Source: Ostreococcus mediterraneus (Eukaryota > Chlorophyta > Mamiellophyceae > Mamiellales > Bathycoccaceae). From it: a stretch of 64,000 nucleotides of DNA. Of the stretch, positions 46,111 through 54,936 are shown in pieces (the stretch's first letter is position 1; each line of letters begins with the position of its first letter). Location: the NCBI GenBank assembly GCA_012295225.1, contig WMKK01000001.1, positions 932,628 to 996,627 on the forward strand. The letters are read 5' to 3'. The notes beneath the pieces are model-generated. The model saw only the letters and a list, made by a program, of their open reading frames with translations. It ran no database searches and was not told the DNA's origin. Made by a program: the position numbers and the translations under genes.

Positions 46111-47598
46111 CTATGCGTCTTCGCCATCGTCATCTGACGCTAATGATTTCATCTGCGATAGAAGTGTGGATAGAATCTCCGTGCTCACCAAGAACCCTTC
46201 GGGATCGTTCAATCGCAGTATTCGCGAACCATCCTCGGCGGATGTCTCGTAACGAGCGTACTCGCCCAAAAACGGCGCGACGGCGTCGTCGATTTCTTTC
46301 GTCGCTTGTTCACCGAACCGCTCGGTGACCTTGTCTAGATTCATTCCATCGCTCGTCCGCAACCGCAACATGATGTGCTCAAACAACGCATCGGAGGCAT
46401 CCCCACCGGTAGATATCGCCCCCGTATTTTCCCCGCGTTCGAGCGCGTCCACGTAGGCGTAATAGTCGCCCATCTTGCGCGGACGAGCGACGCGCTCGCC
46501 ATTCACGTGCGACGTCGCACTCATCCCGAACCCATACCACGACGCATTCTGCCAATAAATCTGATTATGTTTACACCTCGCCCCGGGTTTCGCGTACGAA
46601 CTCACCTCGTAATGCTCATATCCGGCGGCGCCGAGCGTCGCGCTCGCGTCCCGAAACATGTCGGCGCTCTCGTCCTCGCTCGGTAGTCCCTCCTTGGCAT
46701 CCTTACCCGTCGCGTCTTCACCGTACCAGCGATAAAACGCCGTGCCCGCCTCGACTTGTAAATCATATACCGACACGTGATCGGCGCCTGCGGCGATGAC
46801 GCGCTCGAGAGACGTCCTCCACGTCCCCGCGTTCACGCCCGGCAACCCGCTGATTAAATCCGCGCTCCATCGCGGCACCGCGCACGTCGACATCATTTCA
46901 ATCGCACGCTCCACCTCTCGCGCGTCATGCGATCGCCCAGCGAGCTTAAGCACATCATCATCGAATGACTGCACGCCGAGCGATACGCGATTCACCCCAG
47001 CGCGCATAAACGCGCGCAATTTCTCTTCGTCAAACGTCCCGGGGTCCATTTCGGCGCTCACCTCGCACGCGCTCGCGAGCCCGAACGCGTCTCTCAGCGC
47101 ATCAATAATCTCCGCGATGACATCCGCGGGCACGAGCGATGGCGTACCACCACCAAAAAATATTGTCTCCAACGGCGCGTGCGCGTGCGCGTGCGCGTGC
47201 GACGCCGTGGCGCGGATTTCTCGAATGAGCGCCGCCGCGTACGCGCGCGCGGGCGCGTCCGCCGCGCGCGCCGAGCTCCCCACCACGGACACCGCGAAAT
47301 CGCAATAGTAACACCGCGAGCGACAGAACGGAAGGTGTACGTACGCCGACCGCGGCGGCGCGGCGGCGGAGGCGGCGGTGGCGGCGCGTGGTGACGACGA
47401 TGGCGTTGAGACGGCGCGCGAGGCGTGACACCGGCGGCGGTTCGTTGCCGCGATGAAACCGTACCCCGTCGTCGTCGACGACGACGACGACGACGCGTGC
47501 GGCGACGACGACGCGCGTCGCGCGCACGCGTGCGTCGCCGCACGCGTTGACGACGCCGCCGCGCACGCCGCCCGCGCGACGAACGACCGGTGCGCCAT
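46111..47598 (-). CDS. HemW-like radical SAM heme chaperone
   Basis: A 495-residue precursor: about 80 residues of Ala/Ser/Arg-rich presequence, then a coproporphyrinogen-III-oxidase-like (HemN-like) radical SAM domain. Seen: SAYVHLPFCRSRCYYCDFAV with the CxxxCxxC cluster and the aromatic residue typical of the subfamily, TIFFGGGTPSLVPADVI, SAEMDPGTFDEEKLRAF, VNRVSLGVQSFDDDVLKLAG and the C-terminal RLRTSDGMNLDKVTERFG (HemW C-terminal domain). True HemN has extra N-terminal elements absent here, so HemW (heme insertion into respiratory proteins) is preferred over a CPO activity. Organelle location is inferred. The start codon is 17 bp from the start of the divergent nuclear-type gene. Confidence 0.88.
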   Translation of the reverse strand: MAHRSFVARAACAAASSTRAATHACARRASSSPHASSSSSSTTTGYGFIAATNRRRCHASRAVSTPSSSPRAATAASAAAPPRSAYVHLPFCRSRCYYCDFAVSVVGSSARAADAPARAYAAALIREIRATASHAHAHAHAPLETIFFGGGTPSLVPADVIAEIIDALRDAFGLASACEVSAEMDPGTFDEEKLRAFMRAGVNRVSLGVQSFDDDVLKLAGRSHDAREVERAIEMMSTCAVPRWSADLISGLPGVNAGTWRTSLERVIAAGADHVSVYDLQVEAGTAFYRWYGEDATGKDAKEGLPSEDESADMFRDASATLGAAGYEHYEVSSYAKPGARCKHNQIYWQNASWYGFGMSATSHVNGERVARPRKMGDYYAYVDALERGENTGAISTGGDASDALFEHIMLRLRTSDGMNLDKVTERFGEQATKEIDDAVAPFLGEYARYETSAEDGSRILRLNDPEGFLVSTEILSTLLSQMKSLASDDDGEDA

Positions 47599-47615
47599 TG
47601 TCTGCCGCTATACAC

Positions 47616-49244
47616 ATGGTTGTCGACGACGACGACGACGACGACGAGTACGAAGTCGTCGGCTACGCCGATGACCGCGCCGCACACGCCGCGCACGCGT
47701 CGACGTCGCTGCATTCCGCGCACGCGACGCCGAAAACGACGCGCACGTCGGCGTCGAAGACGTCGAGCGCGGCGCGAAAGGCGCCACCGATTGGATTCGA
47801 TTGGCACGGTGATGCGTCGAAACCTGCGTGGAACGACGTCGTGGACGACGAGGGCGAGGGTGACGGCGAGGGTGATGGTGCGTTGGCGCGACGGGCGGCG
47901 CGAGAGGACGAGGGCGAGGACGAGGGCGTGCGAACGAAGGATTTGTTTCGCGCGCTCGAGGAGGCGGTTGGAGACGAAGACGTCGACGATATCGTCGCGT
48001 CGCCGATTCGCGGCGACGGTGGGTCGGGGAACGATCGCGCGGACTCGGTGACGCCGCGTAGGAGTCCGCGAATTCGTCGCGCGTCGGTGTCGGCGTCGTT
48101 GAGTGGGACGCCCAACGCCGGCGGTGAAGACGGGCGAAAGCGCGCGCGGTTGAGCGAAGGCGCGGTTGAGCGCGAGGCGCGCGAAGCCGCGTTGCTCGCC
48201 GAGGCGTTAGGGGTGAGTGCGGCGCAAGCCGAGGTGACGCGCGCGGCGATGTCGAGGAAGGCTTTGGGCGCGGCGTCGACGACGGTGGCGGACGCGCAAG
48301 GTGGTGGACCAAAGGCGAAGAAGGCGCCTCGCGCGAAGAAGACAAAAGAGCCGAAAAAGGCTCCGGCGGATAAGTCGTCGCGCGCAAAGGCGAAGGTTCC
48401 AGCGCCGGCGGGTGGAAGTGTGTTGGGTCGATTAAATTTATTGACGCAAACCAAGGTGCCGTTGATGATGCGCGCGAGTGGCGAAGGTGATAAGAGGTCT
48501 ACGGCGGCGGCGGAGGCAGAGGCGGAGGCGAGCCAGCGCGCGAGCGACGATACCGCGAACGCCGCGCCATCGACGATGGTGGTTGAAGACGAAATAGCCA
48601 TGGATGACATTGTGGATGATGACGATGCCGCTGATGATGCCGGTAGACATATGAGTGACGAGGACGACGTCCCGATGACGATGCCGCAAACAAACGAGGC
48701 GCCGACGACTGGGCTCGGAGCGTTGTCGCGGTTGCCCAAAATGTCATCACCGACATTCATTCCGCGCTCGAGCGTGGGTGCATCGATGAATTCACAACGA
48801 ACGAATCGCTCTCGTAACGCCGGATTGCTCACCACGCGCTTGCAGCGCGTTTTGGCCAACGCCAAGGCGCAGCACGCGCAGTTTCTCAAGCGCGTCGGTT
48901 CGGCGCAACCGCCGTCGTCTCGAGGCGCGTTGCTCTTCTATATCAACACCGCGCGACTAGATGCATCGATGACGAACTGTGCCGGTGCTATTTGCGACTT
49001 GGAAAAGGCAACAAATGCTGAAGGCGACGAAGATGTCGAGTTTGCTCGCGCAATTGTCATTTTCAACTCGACGCAGGCGCAAGAACTCGGACTCGAGCGC
49101 GGACGTCGAGTGGCAATTTATCCCCCGTGGCGTGAAGTCGATTTACCAGAAACGACCGACGCCGTGGTTCACGACCGTGGCACGTCGGCTGAAGTCGTGC
49201 CGCGCGTGATTTTGTGCTGCGAGAACGTCTTAAGATTGGATTGA
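47616..49244 (+). CDS. Unknown nuclear-type protein, disordered with conserved C-terminal domain
   Basis: A 542-residue protein. Residues 1-380 are disordered and strongly charged: an Asp run at the start (VVDDDDDDDEYEVV), a WHGDASKPAWND patch, SPRIRRASVSASLSGTP, Lys/Ala/Pro-rich DNA-binding-like stretches (KAKKAPRAKKTKEPKKAP) and an acidic MDDIVDDDDAADDAG segment. The last 140 residues look folded: LQRVLANAKAQHAQFLKRVG, then beta-rich SRGALLFYINTARLD, AIVIFNSTQAQELGLERGRR and VAIYPPWREVDLPET. A 'GL..G..V.IYPPW' element of this kind occurs in DNA-repair scaffolds such as SPIDR; this is a weak hint. I do not assign a function. It begins 17 bp from HemW. Confidence 0.7.
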   Translation: MVVDDDDDDDEYEVVGYADDRAAHAAHASTSLHSAHATPKTTRTSASKTSSAARKAPPIGFDWHGDASKPAWNDVVDDEGEGDGEGDGALARRAAREDEGEDEGVRTKDLFRALEEAVGDEDVDDIVASPIRGDGGSGNDRADSVTPRRSPRIRRASVSASLSGTPNAGGEDGRKRARLSEGAVEREAREAALLAEALGVSAAQAEVTRAAMSRKALGAASTTVADAQGGGPKAKKAPRAKKTKEPKKAPADKSSRAKAKVPAPAGGSVLGRLNLLTQTKVPLMMRASGEGDKRSTAAAEAEAEASQRASDDTANAAPSTMVVEDEIAMDDIVDDDDAADDAGRHMSDEDDVPMTMPQTNEAPTTGLGALSRLPKMSSPTFIPRSSVGASMNSQRTNRSRNAGLLTTRLQRVLANAKAQHAQFLKRVGSAQPPSSRGALLFYINTARLDASMTNCAGAICDLEKATNAEGDEDVEFARAIVIFNSTQAQELGLERGRRVAIYPPWREVDLPETTDAVVHDRGTSAEVVPRVILCCENVLRLD

Positions 49245-49384
49245 GAAATCCACAACCAAATGGTTGCTCGTCGACGCATGGCGCGCGTACACTGTATCAC
49301 TTCAAACGAAAAACTATAGACTCTCTACAATGCCGCAGCTGCTAGACCATTATACTGTGATATCATAATTGTTGACTACTTGTA

Positions 49385-49897
49385 CTATTTCGTGAACTGC
49401 TCCAGGAAAGCCGTCGCGACTGCCCGACCGCGACTCGACACGCTCAATTTTTGTTCGCTAATCTCCTTGTCGATATCGCGCATGAACTGCACCACAAAAT
49501 CCACCAACGCCCCCGCATCCATGCTCTCGGTGTGACTCAACAACAACAGAAAACTCACATCGTACCCATCCACGGGCACCCGACGCAAGATCTCGAACGC
49601 GTCCGCCCGTCGCCCGAGGAAACGCATAAACTGCCGCGCGAGAATCTCCTCCAAATCATCCGCCTGTCGCACCTTCAACGACACCCGCGCGCTATTCACC
49701 GCGCTCTCAATCAAACACGATTCTTCATCGCCACGCTTGATCTCCACCGGCGCGCGCAGCGTCGCGGGCGCGTCCTGGTACTCAATTTCTGGTCGGTCCT
49801 TCCCATCCATCTTCCGCGACGGATGCGACGACAACGCGAACGCGTGCACCAACGCATCGCGCACGGCGTCGTAATACCCCTGGTGAGACGTCGCCAT
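49385..49897 (-). CDS. ARPC4: Arp2/3 complex subunit 4 (ARPC4/p20)
   Basis: A 170-residue protein that matches ARPC4 along its full length: LRAPVEIKRGDEESCLIESA, VNSARVSLKVRQADDLEEIL, ARQFMRFLGRRADAFEILRR, VPVDGYDVSFLLLLSHTESM, DFVVQFMRDIDKEISEQKLS and the end VATAFLEQF. ARPC4 and ARPC2 form the core of the Arp2/3 actin-branching complex. The length is normal (human 168). The gene is intronless. It is divergent from a secreted lipase, with 108 bp between the starts. Confidence 0.95.
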   Translation of the reverse strand: MATSHQGYYDAVRDALVHAFALSSHPSRKMDGKDRPEIEYQDAPATLRAPVEIKRGDEESCLIESAVNSARVSLKVRQADDLEEILARQFMRFLGRRADAFEILRRVPVDGYDVSFLLLLSHTESMDAGALVDFVVQFMRDIDKEISEQKLSVSSRGRAVATAFLEQFTK

Positions 49898-50005
49898 GAC
49901 GCGCGCGCGGGCGTGTCCAACAGCCGGATTCCGCCGTCCACGAGCGACGGGCGACGGCGAGTGGCGCAGCGCGTTTCAAATGCGGTCGTTAGAACGCCGC
50001 GCACG

Positions 50006-51028
50006 ATGGGCGTCGATGCGCGACGCCGCGTCGGCGTCGCGTGCGGCGCGGCGCGCGCGATGACCATCGCGCTCTTTGGCTTCGTCGTCGCGCGCGCGGT
50101 CGCGCTCGTCGACGCGCGCGCGCCGCCGCGGGCGTCGGATGGGTTACGGCTCGGCACCCACGTCGATGGAGATTTCGTCGTCGCTGGCGCCCCGCGCGGC
50201 GTCGCCAAGGGCGGCGGCGGGTTCAAGTTTGACGTGAAGCTCGCCGAGCGCGCGCTGTGGCTCGCGGGTGCGGCGTATTGCCGCGAAGGGCTGGGGAACT
50301 GGACGTGCGCGTATTGCGTCAGGGGCGCGCTCGCGGTGCGCGACGTCGGCGTGTTTGAACACGAGAAGAAAAACGTGAAAGCGTACGCTGGGTACGATAC
50401 GGCGATGAAGCGAGCGGTGGTGTCGTTTAGAGGCACGGAACCGAGCTCTTTGGAGAATTGGATGGATAATTTGGACGCCATGCACGCGCCGTTGCCCGAG
50501 GCGAAGGCAAAGGATGGCGTCGGACGCGTGCACAGCGGATTTCAAGACGCGTACACGAGCGTACGGAAGGGTTTAATCTCACATTTGATCGAGCTGCGGA
50601 CGAAATATGATCACATGTGGAGGCACTTTGAGGTTGAAATCACTGGACATTCCTTGGGCGGGGCGTTATCGACGTTGCTCGCGGTGGAGCTGGACGCGCT
50701 GGGATTTCGCGTCGTTCGCGTCACGACATTCGGCTCGCCCAGAGTTGGCGATTGGGTGTTCGCGGATTACTACGCAGAAAAGCTGGGTAATCAAACGTAT
50801 CGAATGACTCACGCACACGACGCAGTGCCGCAGTTGCCGCCGAGAGTGGTGGGGTATCATCACGTCGCCACGGAGGTGTTTCAAAACGCCGCCGGCGAAT
50901 ACATCGTCGGCGATGGCAGTGGAGAAGACCGATCAGGAAGCGACAGTGAATGGACGCATGCGTCTTTGGCCGATCATTTAACGTACGTGGGATTACCCGT
51001 GTGCGACTGTAACATTTTAGAGCGCTGA
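50006..51028 (+). CDS. Secreted/lumenal class 3 (fungal-type) lipase
   Basis: A 340-residue alpha/beta hydrolase of the lipase class 3 family. A hydrophobic signal segment near the N-terminus (MTIALFGFVVARAVALVDA, residues about 19-37) suggests ER entry. Seen: AAYCREGLGNWTCAYCVRG with Cys pairs, VVSFRGTEPSSLENWMDNLD (oxyanion-side region), the nucleophile elbow EITGHSLGGALSTLLA (Ser at about residue 210), TFGSPRVGDWVFADYY, the acid/His region THAHDAVPQLPPRVVGYHHV, and a C-terminal DHLTYVGLPVCDC. Family members cut triacylglycerols or galactolipids. The frame is open much further 5', but that part is antisense to ARPC4 and carries no domain, so I start at 50006. Confidence 0.92.
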   Translation: MGVDARRRVGVACGAARAMTIALFGFVVARAVALVDARAPPRASDGLRLGTHVDGDFVVAGAPRGVAKGGGGFKFDVKLAERALWLAGAAYCREGLGNWTCAYCVRGALAVRDVGVFEHEKKNVKAYAGYDTAMKRAVVSFRGTEPSSLENWMDNLDAMHAPLPEAKAKDGVGRVHSGFQDAYTSVRKGLISHLIELRTKYDHMWRHFEVEITGHSLGGALSTLLAVELDALGFRVVRVTTFGSPRVGDWVFADYYAEKLGNQTYRMTHAHDAVPQLPPRVVGYHHVATEVFQNAAGEYIVGDGSGEDRSGSDSEWTHASLADHLTYVGLPVCDCNILER

Positions 51029-51048
51029 AAAGCGCCTGATTCTTTCAT

Positions 51049-51054
51049 TGTAAT
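51049..51054 (+). terminator. TGTAAT poly(A)-signal candidate of the lipase gene
   Basis: Begins 21 nt after the stop, in a 109-bp convergent gap with the DUF1365 gene. Confidence 0.5.
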
Positions 51055-51137
51055 TCTACGCGCGTTGCGACACTGTACTACACGGCCGGCTGAGACTATT
51101 CAACTATTAAAACTGCTACAGTAATCAAAAACTAATT

Positions 51138-52190
51138 CTACGTCGTCCACGGCCAGTACGGCGCCCGTCTGAACGTCGGTCGCAGTGGACACATACCACC
51201 GCCTTTATCTCGCGTGTGCACGTGAGCCTCGACGTTCGCTAAACCTGGCGGGGCGTAAAATGAAATTCCCGCCGCTAAAATAGCCGCCGCCTGTTTGTAA
51301 ATCCAATACGCCACCTTGTGCGGCGTGCATCCGTGCTTGAGCAAGTTGACCACCCCCGCGCGCTCATTTCTACAGCGCCGATACTTTCCATCATCGAGCT
51401 TTGCCTTGAATGAGGCGAAAAAGTAATCGCCATACGTCGGATGGTTCATCACGTTGACGCGCAACGTCACATCCTCGCCCGGAGTAGTGCTCGAAATGTA
51501 CCACTCCCCAAGCATATCCATAAAAGGCGACACATGTAGCGCTTTCGGTACCGTCGCGCCGCGTTCATCCACCACGGGTCTCGGGTCAAACGCAAACACC
51601 ACGCGCTCATTCCACGGCGTATTCGTCACCTCGGCGAGCGCCCGCGTCAACGCGCCCTCCTCGTCGTAACAATAATACACCGATATCGGATTCATCGCAT
51701 ACCCGAACGACTTTGGTGACGTCAACAACTCCACTTTACCCGTCGTCCCCACGCGCGCGCGAGCCTCATTCGCGCTTAAATGGTCGCGAGCTTGCCCGCT
51801 CGAAGCGAACCACCGAGGCGGCGCGTCCAAATCCACCACCGCGCTCCGCAGCGCGTAGCTAAACTCTCTTCGCACCGGCGCTAATCGTCGATGCCGCACG
51901 ACGCCCGTGTAAAACCGAACGTTTCCGTCGTCGTCGCCGCCGTCGCGGCCGAGCCACATGAGCGGCGAGAGCGTGGATGCGCACAGCCCGCACGCGCCCG
52001 TGAGACCGAACGCGAGTTGCCGCGCGAGCACATCGACTAATTGCGCCAGCGCGTGCGCGAACGCGACGACGTCCATCGAGAGCGAGGTTGAGGAGACGAA
52101 AAAGACGCGCGCGTTGACGCCAGCGCTCGCGCACGCCCCGCGCGCGTCGACGGCGTCGACGAATGGCGCGCTGAGGGTATTTTTCACCAT
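51138..52190 (-). CDS. DUF1365 family protein
   Basis: A 350-residue protein. After an N-terminal region with a weakly hydrophobic helix (MDVVAFAHALAQLVDVLARQ) comes the full DUF1365 domain: NVRFYTGVVRHRRLAPVRRE, DLDAPPRWF, GKVELLTSPKSFGYAMNPIS (the SFGY.FNP-like motif), VYYCYDEEGAL, AEVTNTPWNERVVFAF, KALHVSPFMDMLGEWYIS and ATYGDYFFAS-like NHPTYGDYFFASFKAKL. In bacteria these genes lie next to cyclopropane-fatty-acid synthase and an amine oxidase, and a role in lipid modification is suspected; no biochemical function is firmly known. No such neighbour is present here. It ends with a basic RRAPYWPW. Confidence 0.88.
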   Translation of the reverse strand: MVKNTLSAPFVDAVDARGACASAGVNARVFFVSSTSLSMDVVAFAHALAQLVDVLARQLAFGLTGACGLCASTLSPLMWLGRDGGDDDGNVRFYTGVVRHRRLAPVRREFSYALRSAVVDLDAPPRWFASSGQARDHLSANEARARVGTTGKVELLTSPKSFGYAMNPISVYYCYDEEGALTRALAEVTNTPWNERVVFAFDPRPVVDERGATVPKALHVSPFMDMLGEWYISSTTPGEDVTLRVNVMNHPTYGDYFFASFKAKLDDGKYRRCRNERAGVVNLLKHGCTPHKVAYWIYKQAAAILAAGISFYAPPGLANVEAHVHTRDKGGGMCPLRPTFRRAPYWPWTT

Positions 52191-52245
52191 GACACGGTAC
52201 CTCTTTCATACTGTGAGTTTAGCTTTTCTATGTGCTTCTAATCCT

Positions 52246-52253
52246 AAACCCTA
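52246..52253 (+). promoter_or_regulatory. Telo-box-like AAACCCTA
   Basis: A perfect AAACCCTA, the plant telo-box, in the 175-bp divergent promoter between the DUF1365 and repeat-protein genes, 56 bp from the former's start. Chance occurrence is possible. Confidence 0.35.
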
Positions 52254-52365
52254 GCGATAAAGGCGCGCCGCGACGACGCGCAACACCCATTCGCGACCGA
52301 TCGCCGACAGAAATCGTCGCGCACCGCCGCCGACCGCGTCGCACACGCGCCGCACACCGCGCGGC

Positions 52366-54816
52366 ATGGTCGCGCACGATACGAGCCCGCTGCTCCCGCG
52401 GCACGTCGACGCGCGCGCGCTCGACGCGATGCGCACGTTCGGGGATGACCACGCGTCGGGTGTTACAGACGCAACGACGCGCGATGGGCTTTCGTCGACG
52501 ACGCGGGGTGCTCGACGCGCCATGCACGCGCTGGCGAGTACGACGACGCATGTGTTATCGTGCGTGGATGAGGACGTGTGCGAACGACGCACGAGACGCG
52601 TGCGTACGGCGGCGTTGGCGACGATCGGGGCGTTGGCGATCGCGGGCGTCGCGCGCGGAGGCGTCGTGGGTTCTTCGTCGTCGACGGTGGCGACGTCTGC
52701 GCGTCTCGGGCAAGGATTACCGTTTCAAGGCGGCACTATCGCGGGTATTGGCGCGGCGGAGTCGCGTGGGATCGAGGATGTGTTGCGTGGGAACGTCGTG
52801 GACGTTTCGAAGCTCGACTACGGCGTCGGCGCGCGTTTCGGTCGCCCGGTGTCGCCGGATTCCGTCGGCGGCAAGGCAATGAAGTGGCAAGAAGAGTATA
52901 AGGATGTGACTTCGCCAGAGTTACCCACGGGTGAACATAAAATACCGTCAGCGGCGGCATCGTCGGCGTCGAAGTTTTCGTTTAACGACGCCCCGCGGAA
53001 GTCGCGAGGCTCATCCGACGTGAGCGACTTGATGAGCGATTTGACAGTGACGACGGAATCAAAGGCGGCCAAGTCCAAGATTCGATGGAATGATGACGAC
53101 GACGACGACGACGATGATGATGGCGCGAATTTAGGGCAACACGCGTCTAAACATGGGTCACTCATGGATGAATTGTTGAAGAAACCGACCGCGAAGGGTT
53201 TGGTGAATGATAAAGACGACGATGACAAGAAGAAGAAGCTGACGACGACGCGTGTCAAATCCAGCAAGTCCATCGACGATGACGCCGACGCCGATGATCA
53301 AAGACGCTCTACGCACGTGGTAAAATCCTCGCGCGATCGACGCGACGACGACCGCGACATCAAGGGTGGGAAGCACTCCATTCTCAACGGGCTTCCTTTT
53401 GAAGAAATTAGTTTGCGTGGAACGAGGACGACAAATCGTGCAAGCGGACGTGCGGGTGCGTTTCCAAGTGCGTATCCGTCGAGTGATAGAGAATCTGCGC
53501 GTTACTCGTCGTATCCCTCGAGTCGGTCTTCGAGCTACCCGCATCATACGTTCAAGTCTCATGACGATGACGAGTCGAGCTACCCGCATCACACGTCCAA
53601 GTCTCATAACCACGACGAGTCAAGCTATCCGCANNNNNNNNNNNNNNNNNNNNNNNNNNNNNNNNNNNNNNNNNNNNNNNNNNNNNNNNNNNNNNNNNNN
53701 NNNNNNNNNNNNNNNNNNNNNNNNNNNNNNNNNNNNNNNNNNNNNNNNNNNNNNNNNNNNNNNNNNNNNNNNNNNNNNNNNNNNNNNNNNNNNNNNNNNN
53801 NNNNNNNNNNNNNNNNNNNNNNNNNNNNNNNNNNNNNNNNNNNNNNNNNNNNNNNNNNNNNNNNNNNNNNNNNNNNNNNNNNNNNNNNNNNNNNNNNNNN
53901 NNNNNNNNNNNNNNNNNNNNNNNNNNNNAGCGCGTACCCGTCTCATGATAGCGCGTACCCGTCTCATGATAGCGCGTACCCGTCAAAGAAGAAACGCGGC
54001 GGCTATCCATCCGACGATGATGATAGTGGTTACCCCAACACCGCACGTGCGGCGCAGGGTAAGGAAAGAAACCACTTGGATCATTTGATGGACGATTTAC
54101 GTTTGGATGTCAAACTGGCGACATCGCGTAAACGAGAGATTGATGACGGCAACGATAAAAAGACGAGACGCTCTGACGACAAAGAAGAGAAGAAGACGAG
54201 ACGCTCTGACGACGACGATGATAAAGACGTCAAATCTCTCGCAAAGAAGTTAGATAAAGATGCTGAAGACGATTTGAAGAGTCTCAAGTCTAGAGCGCGA
54301 TCATCGGACAATGAGCACGAGCCAAAGCGTCACAATGCTGAGTCATTGGATTGGTCTGACGACACTGAGTCGTCGTCCAAATCCTCGTCTGGCACCAAGG
54401 TCGGGAAAATGTCAAAGGAACTCGCGGCCAAGTACCTTTCAAAGGTTAAAGGTCACAACTCGAAAACGCACGCCGAAATCAAACGCTCGATGCCGCGTTT
54501 AGGTGCCATCGAAGAAGAGAATGAGAGCGAGTACGACGACGTGGCGGCCAAGGTGGAGACGGACCACATGCAACGCCGCGCGACGGCGGCGAAACTCGTC
54601 GAAGCTGCCACTACCGCAAACGACGACTTGTCCACACAAGCGCACTCCGCAGGTCTTGGAAGCACGCACAGATGGATCTCGCAACGTTTCAAGCCTGCTA
54701 CGGATGAAGAAATTCAACATGGAGGCGCGTGGAGAAAGGTGTTTGCAAAGATTTTTAGAGGCAAGGCGTCGTATGACAAAGCGCGTGGGGAAATCTTCCA
54801 AGAGTCCACCGAATGA
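52366..54816 (+). CDS. Tyr-Pro repeat membrane-anchored protein, contains assembly gap
   Basis: About 816 residues with the gap. Residues 1-80 are soluble; one hydrophobic helix near 82-103 (RTAALATIGALAIAGVARGG) suggests a type II anchor or an uncleaved signal. The rest is disordered and very rich in Asp, Lys and Ser (an eight-Asp run at 243-250). From about 365 on are tandem repeats: a 15-residue unit SSYPHHTSKSHDDDE (two and a bit copies, 53531-53633), then 295 N, then a 7-residue unit SAYPSHD (53929 on). Shorter degenerate forms surround them (AYPSSD, SSYPSSRSSSYP, GGYPSDDDD). The C-terminal 150 residues are less repetitive (MSKELAAKYLSKVKGHNSKT; GAWRKVFAKIFRGKASYDKA). Function unknown; a wall, adhesion or mineral/metal-binding role is speculative. 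Confidence 0.72.
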   Translation: MVAHDTSPLLPRHVDARALDAMRTFGDDHASGVTDATTRDGLSSTTRGARRAMHALASTTTHVLSCVDEDVCERRTRRVRTAALATIGALAIAGVARGGVVGSSSSTVATSARLGQGLPFQGGTIAGIGAAESRGIEDVLRGNVVDVSKLDYGVGARFGRPVSPDSVGGKAMKWQEEYKDVTSPELPTGEHKIPSAAASSASKFSFNDAPRKSRGSSDVSDLMSDLTVTTESKAAKSKIRWNDDDDDDDDDDGANLGQHASKHGSLMDELLKKPTAKGLVNDKDDDDKKKKLTTTRVKSSKSIDDDADADDQRRSTHVVKSSRDRRDDDRDIKGGKHSILNGLPFEEISLRGTRTTNRASGRAGAFPSAYPSSDRESARYSSYPSSRSSSYPHHTFKSHDDDESSYPHHTSKSHNHDESSYPXXXXXXXXXXXXXXXXXXXXXXXXXXXXXXXXXXXXXXXXXXXXXXXXXXXXXXXXXXXXXXXXXXXXXXXXXXXXXXXXXXXXXXXXXXXXXXXXXXXSAYPSHDSAYPSHDSAYPSKKKRGGYPSDDDDSGYPNTARAAQGKERNHLDHLMDDLRLDVKLATSRKREIDDGNDKKTRRSDDKEEKKTRRSDDDDDKDVKSLAKKLDKDAEDDLKSLKSRARSSDNEHEPKRHNAESLDWSDDTESSSKSSSGTKVGKMSKELAAKYLSKVKGHNSKTHAEIKRSMPRLGAIEEENESEYDDVAAKVETDHMQRRATAAKLVEAATTANDDLSTQAHSAGLGSTHRWISQRFKPATDEEIQHGGAWRKVFAKIFRGKASYDKARGEIFQESTE
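53531..53633 (+). repeat. 45-bp tandem repeat running into the gap
   Basis: Units start at 53531, 53576 and 53621; the first two differ at a few positions and the third is cut by the gap. Each encodes SSYPHHT(F/S)KSH(D/N)(D/H)DE. Confidence 0.9.
53634..53928. other. 295-base run of N (assembly gap) inside the repeat
   Basis: Repeats in the same reading frame flank it on both sides, so the gap most likely hides further repeat copies that could not be assembled. The true repeat number is unknown. Confidence 0.95.
53929..53991 (+). repeat. 21-bp tandem repeat (SAYPSHD)
   Basis: AGCGCGTACCCGTCTCATGA-type units at 53929 and 53950 (identical) and a degenerate third at 53971. They continue the in-frame Tyr-Pro periodicity seen before the gap. 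Confidence 0.9.
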
Positions 54817-54849
54817 GCAGCTGCCCAAGGATTAATAGACGAGAGTGAT

Positions 54850-54855
54850 TGTAAT
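54850..54855 (+). terminator. TGTAAT poly(A)-signal candidate of the repeat protein gene
   Basis: 34 nt after the stop at 54816, followed by a T/A-rich stretch, in a 120-bp convergent gap. Confidence 0.5.
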
Positions 54856-54936
54856 ATTTTATAGCTCAAATATTGAACACGTGGTGACCTACATCCTAAA
54901 CAGTTCGCTCACAACTTGAACAACGCGGCACCAATT

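Noticed and set aside
47663-48889. A 408-codon minus-strand frame opposite the unknown nuclear-type gene
   Set aside because: Shadow of a GC-rich, Ala/Asp-rich coding strand; the plus strand has the folded C-terminal domain and the clean start.
49451-50005. Extension of the lipase frame by 185 codons upstream
   Set aside because: It is exactly antisense to the well-supported ARPC4 gene, has no domain, and precedes a good signal-peptide start at 50006.
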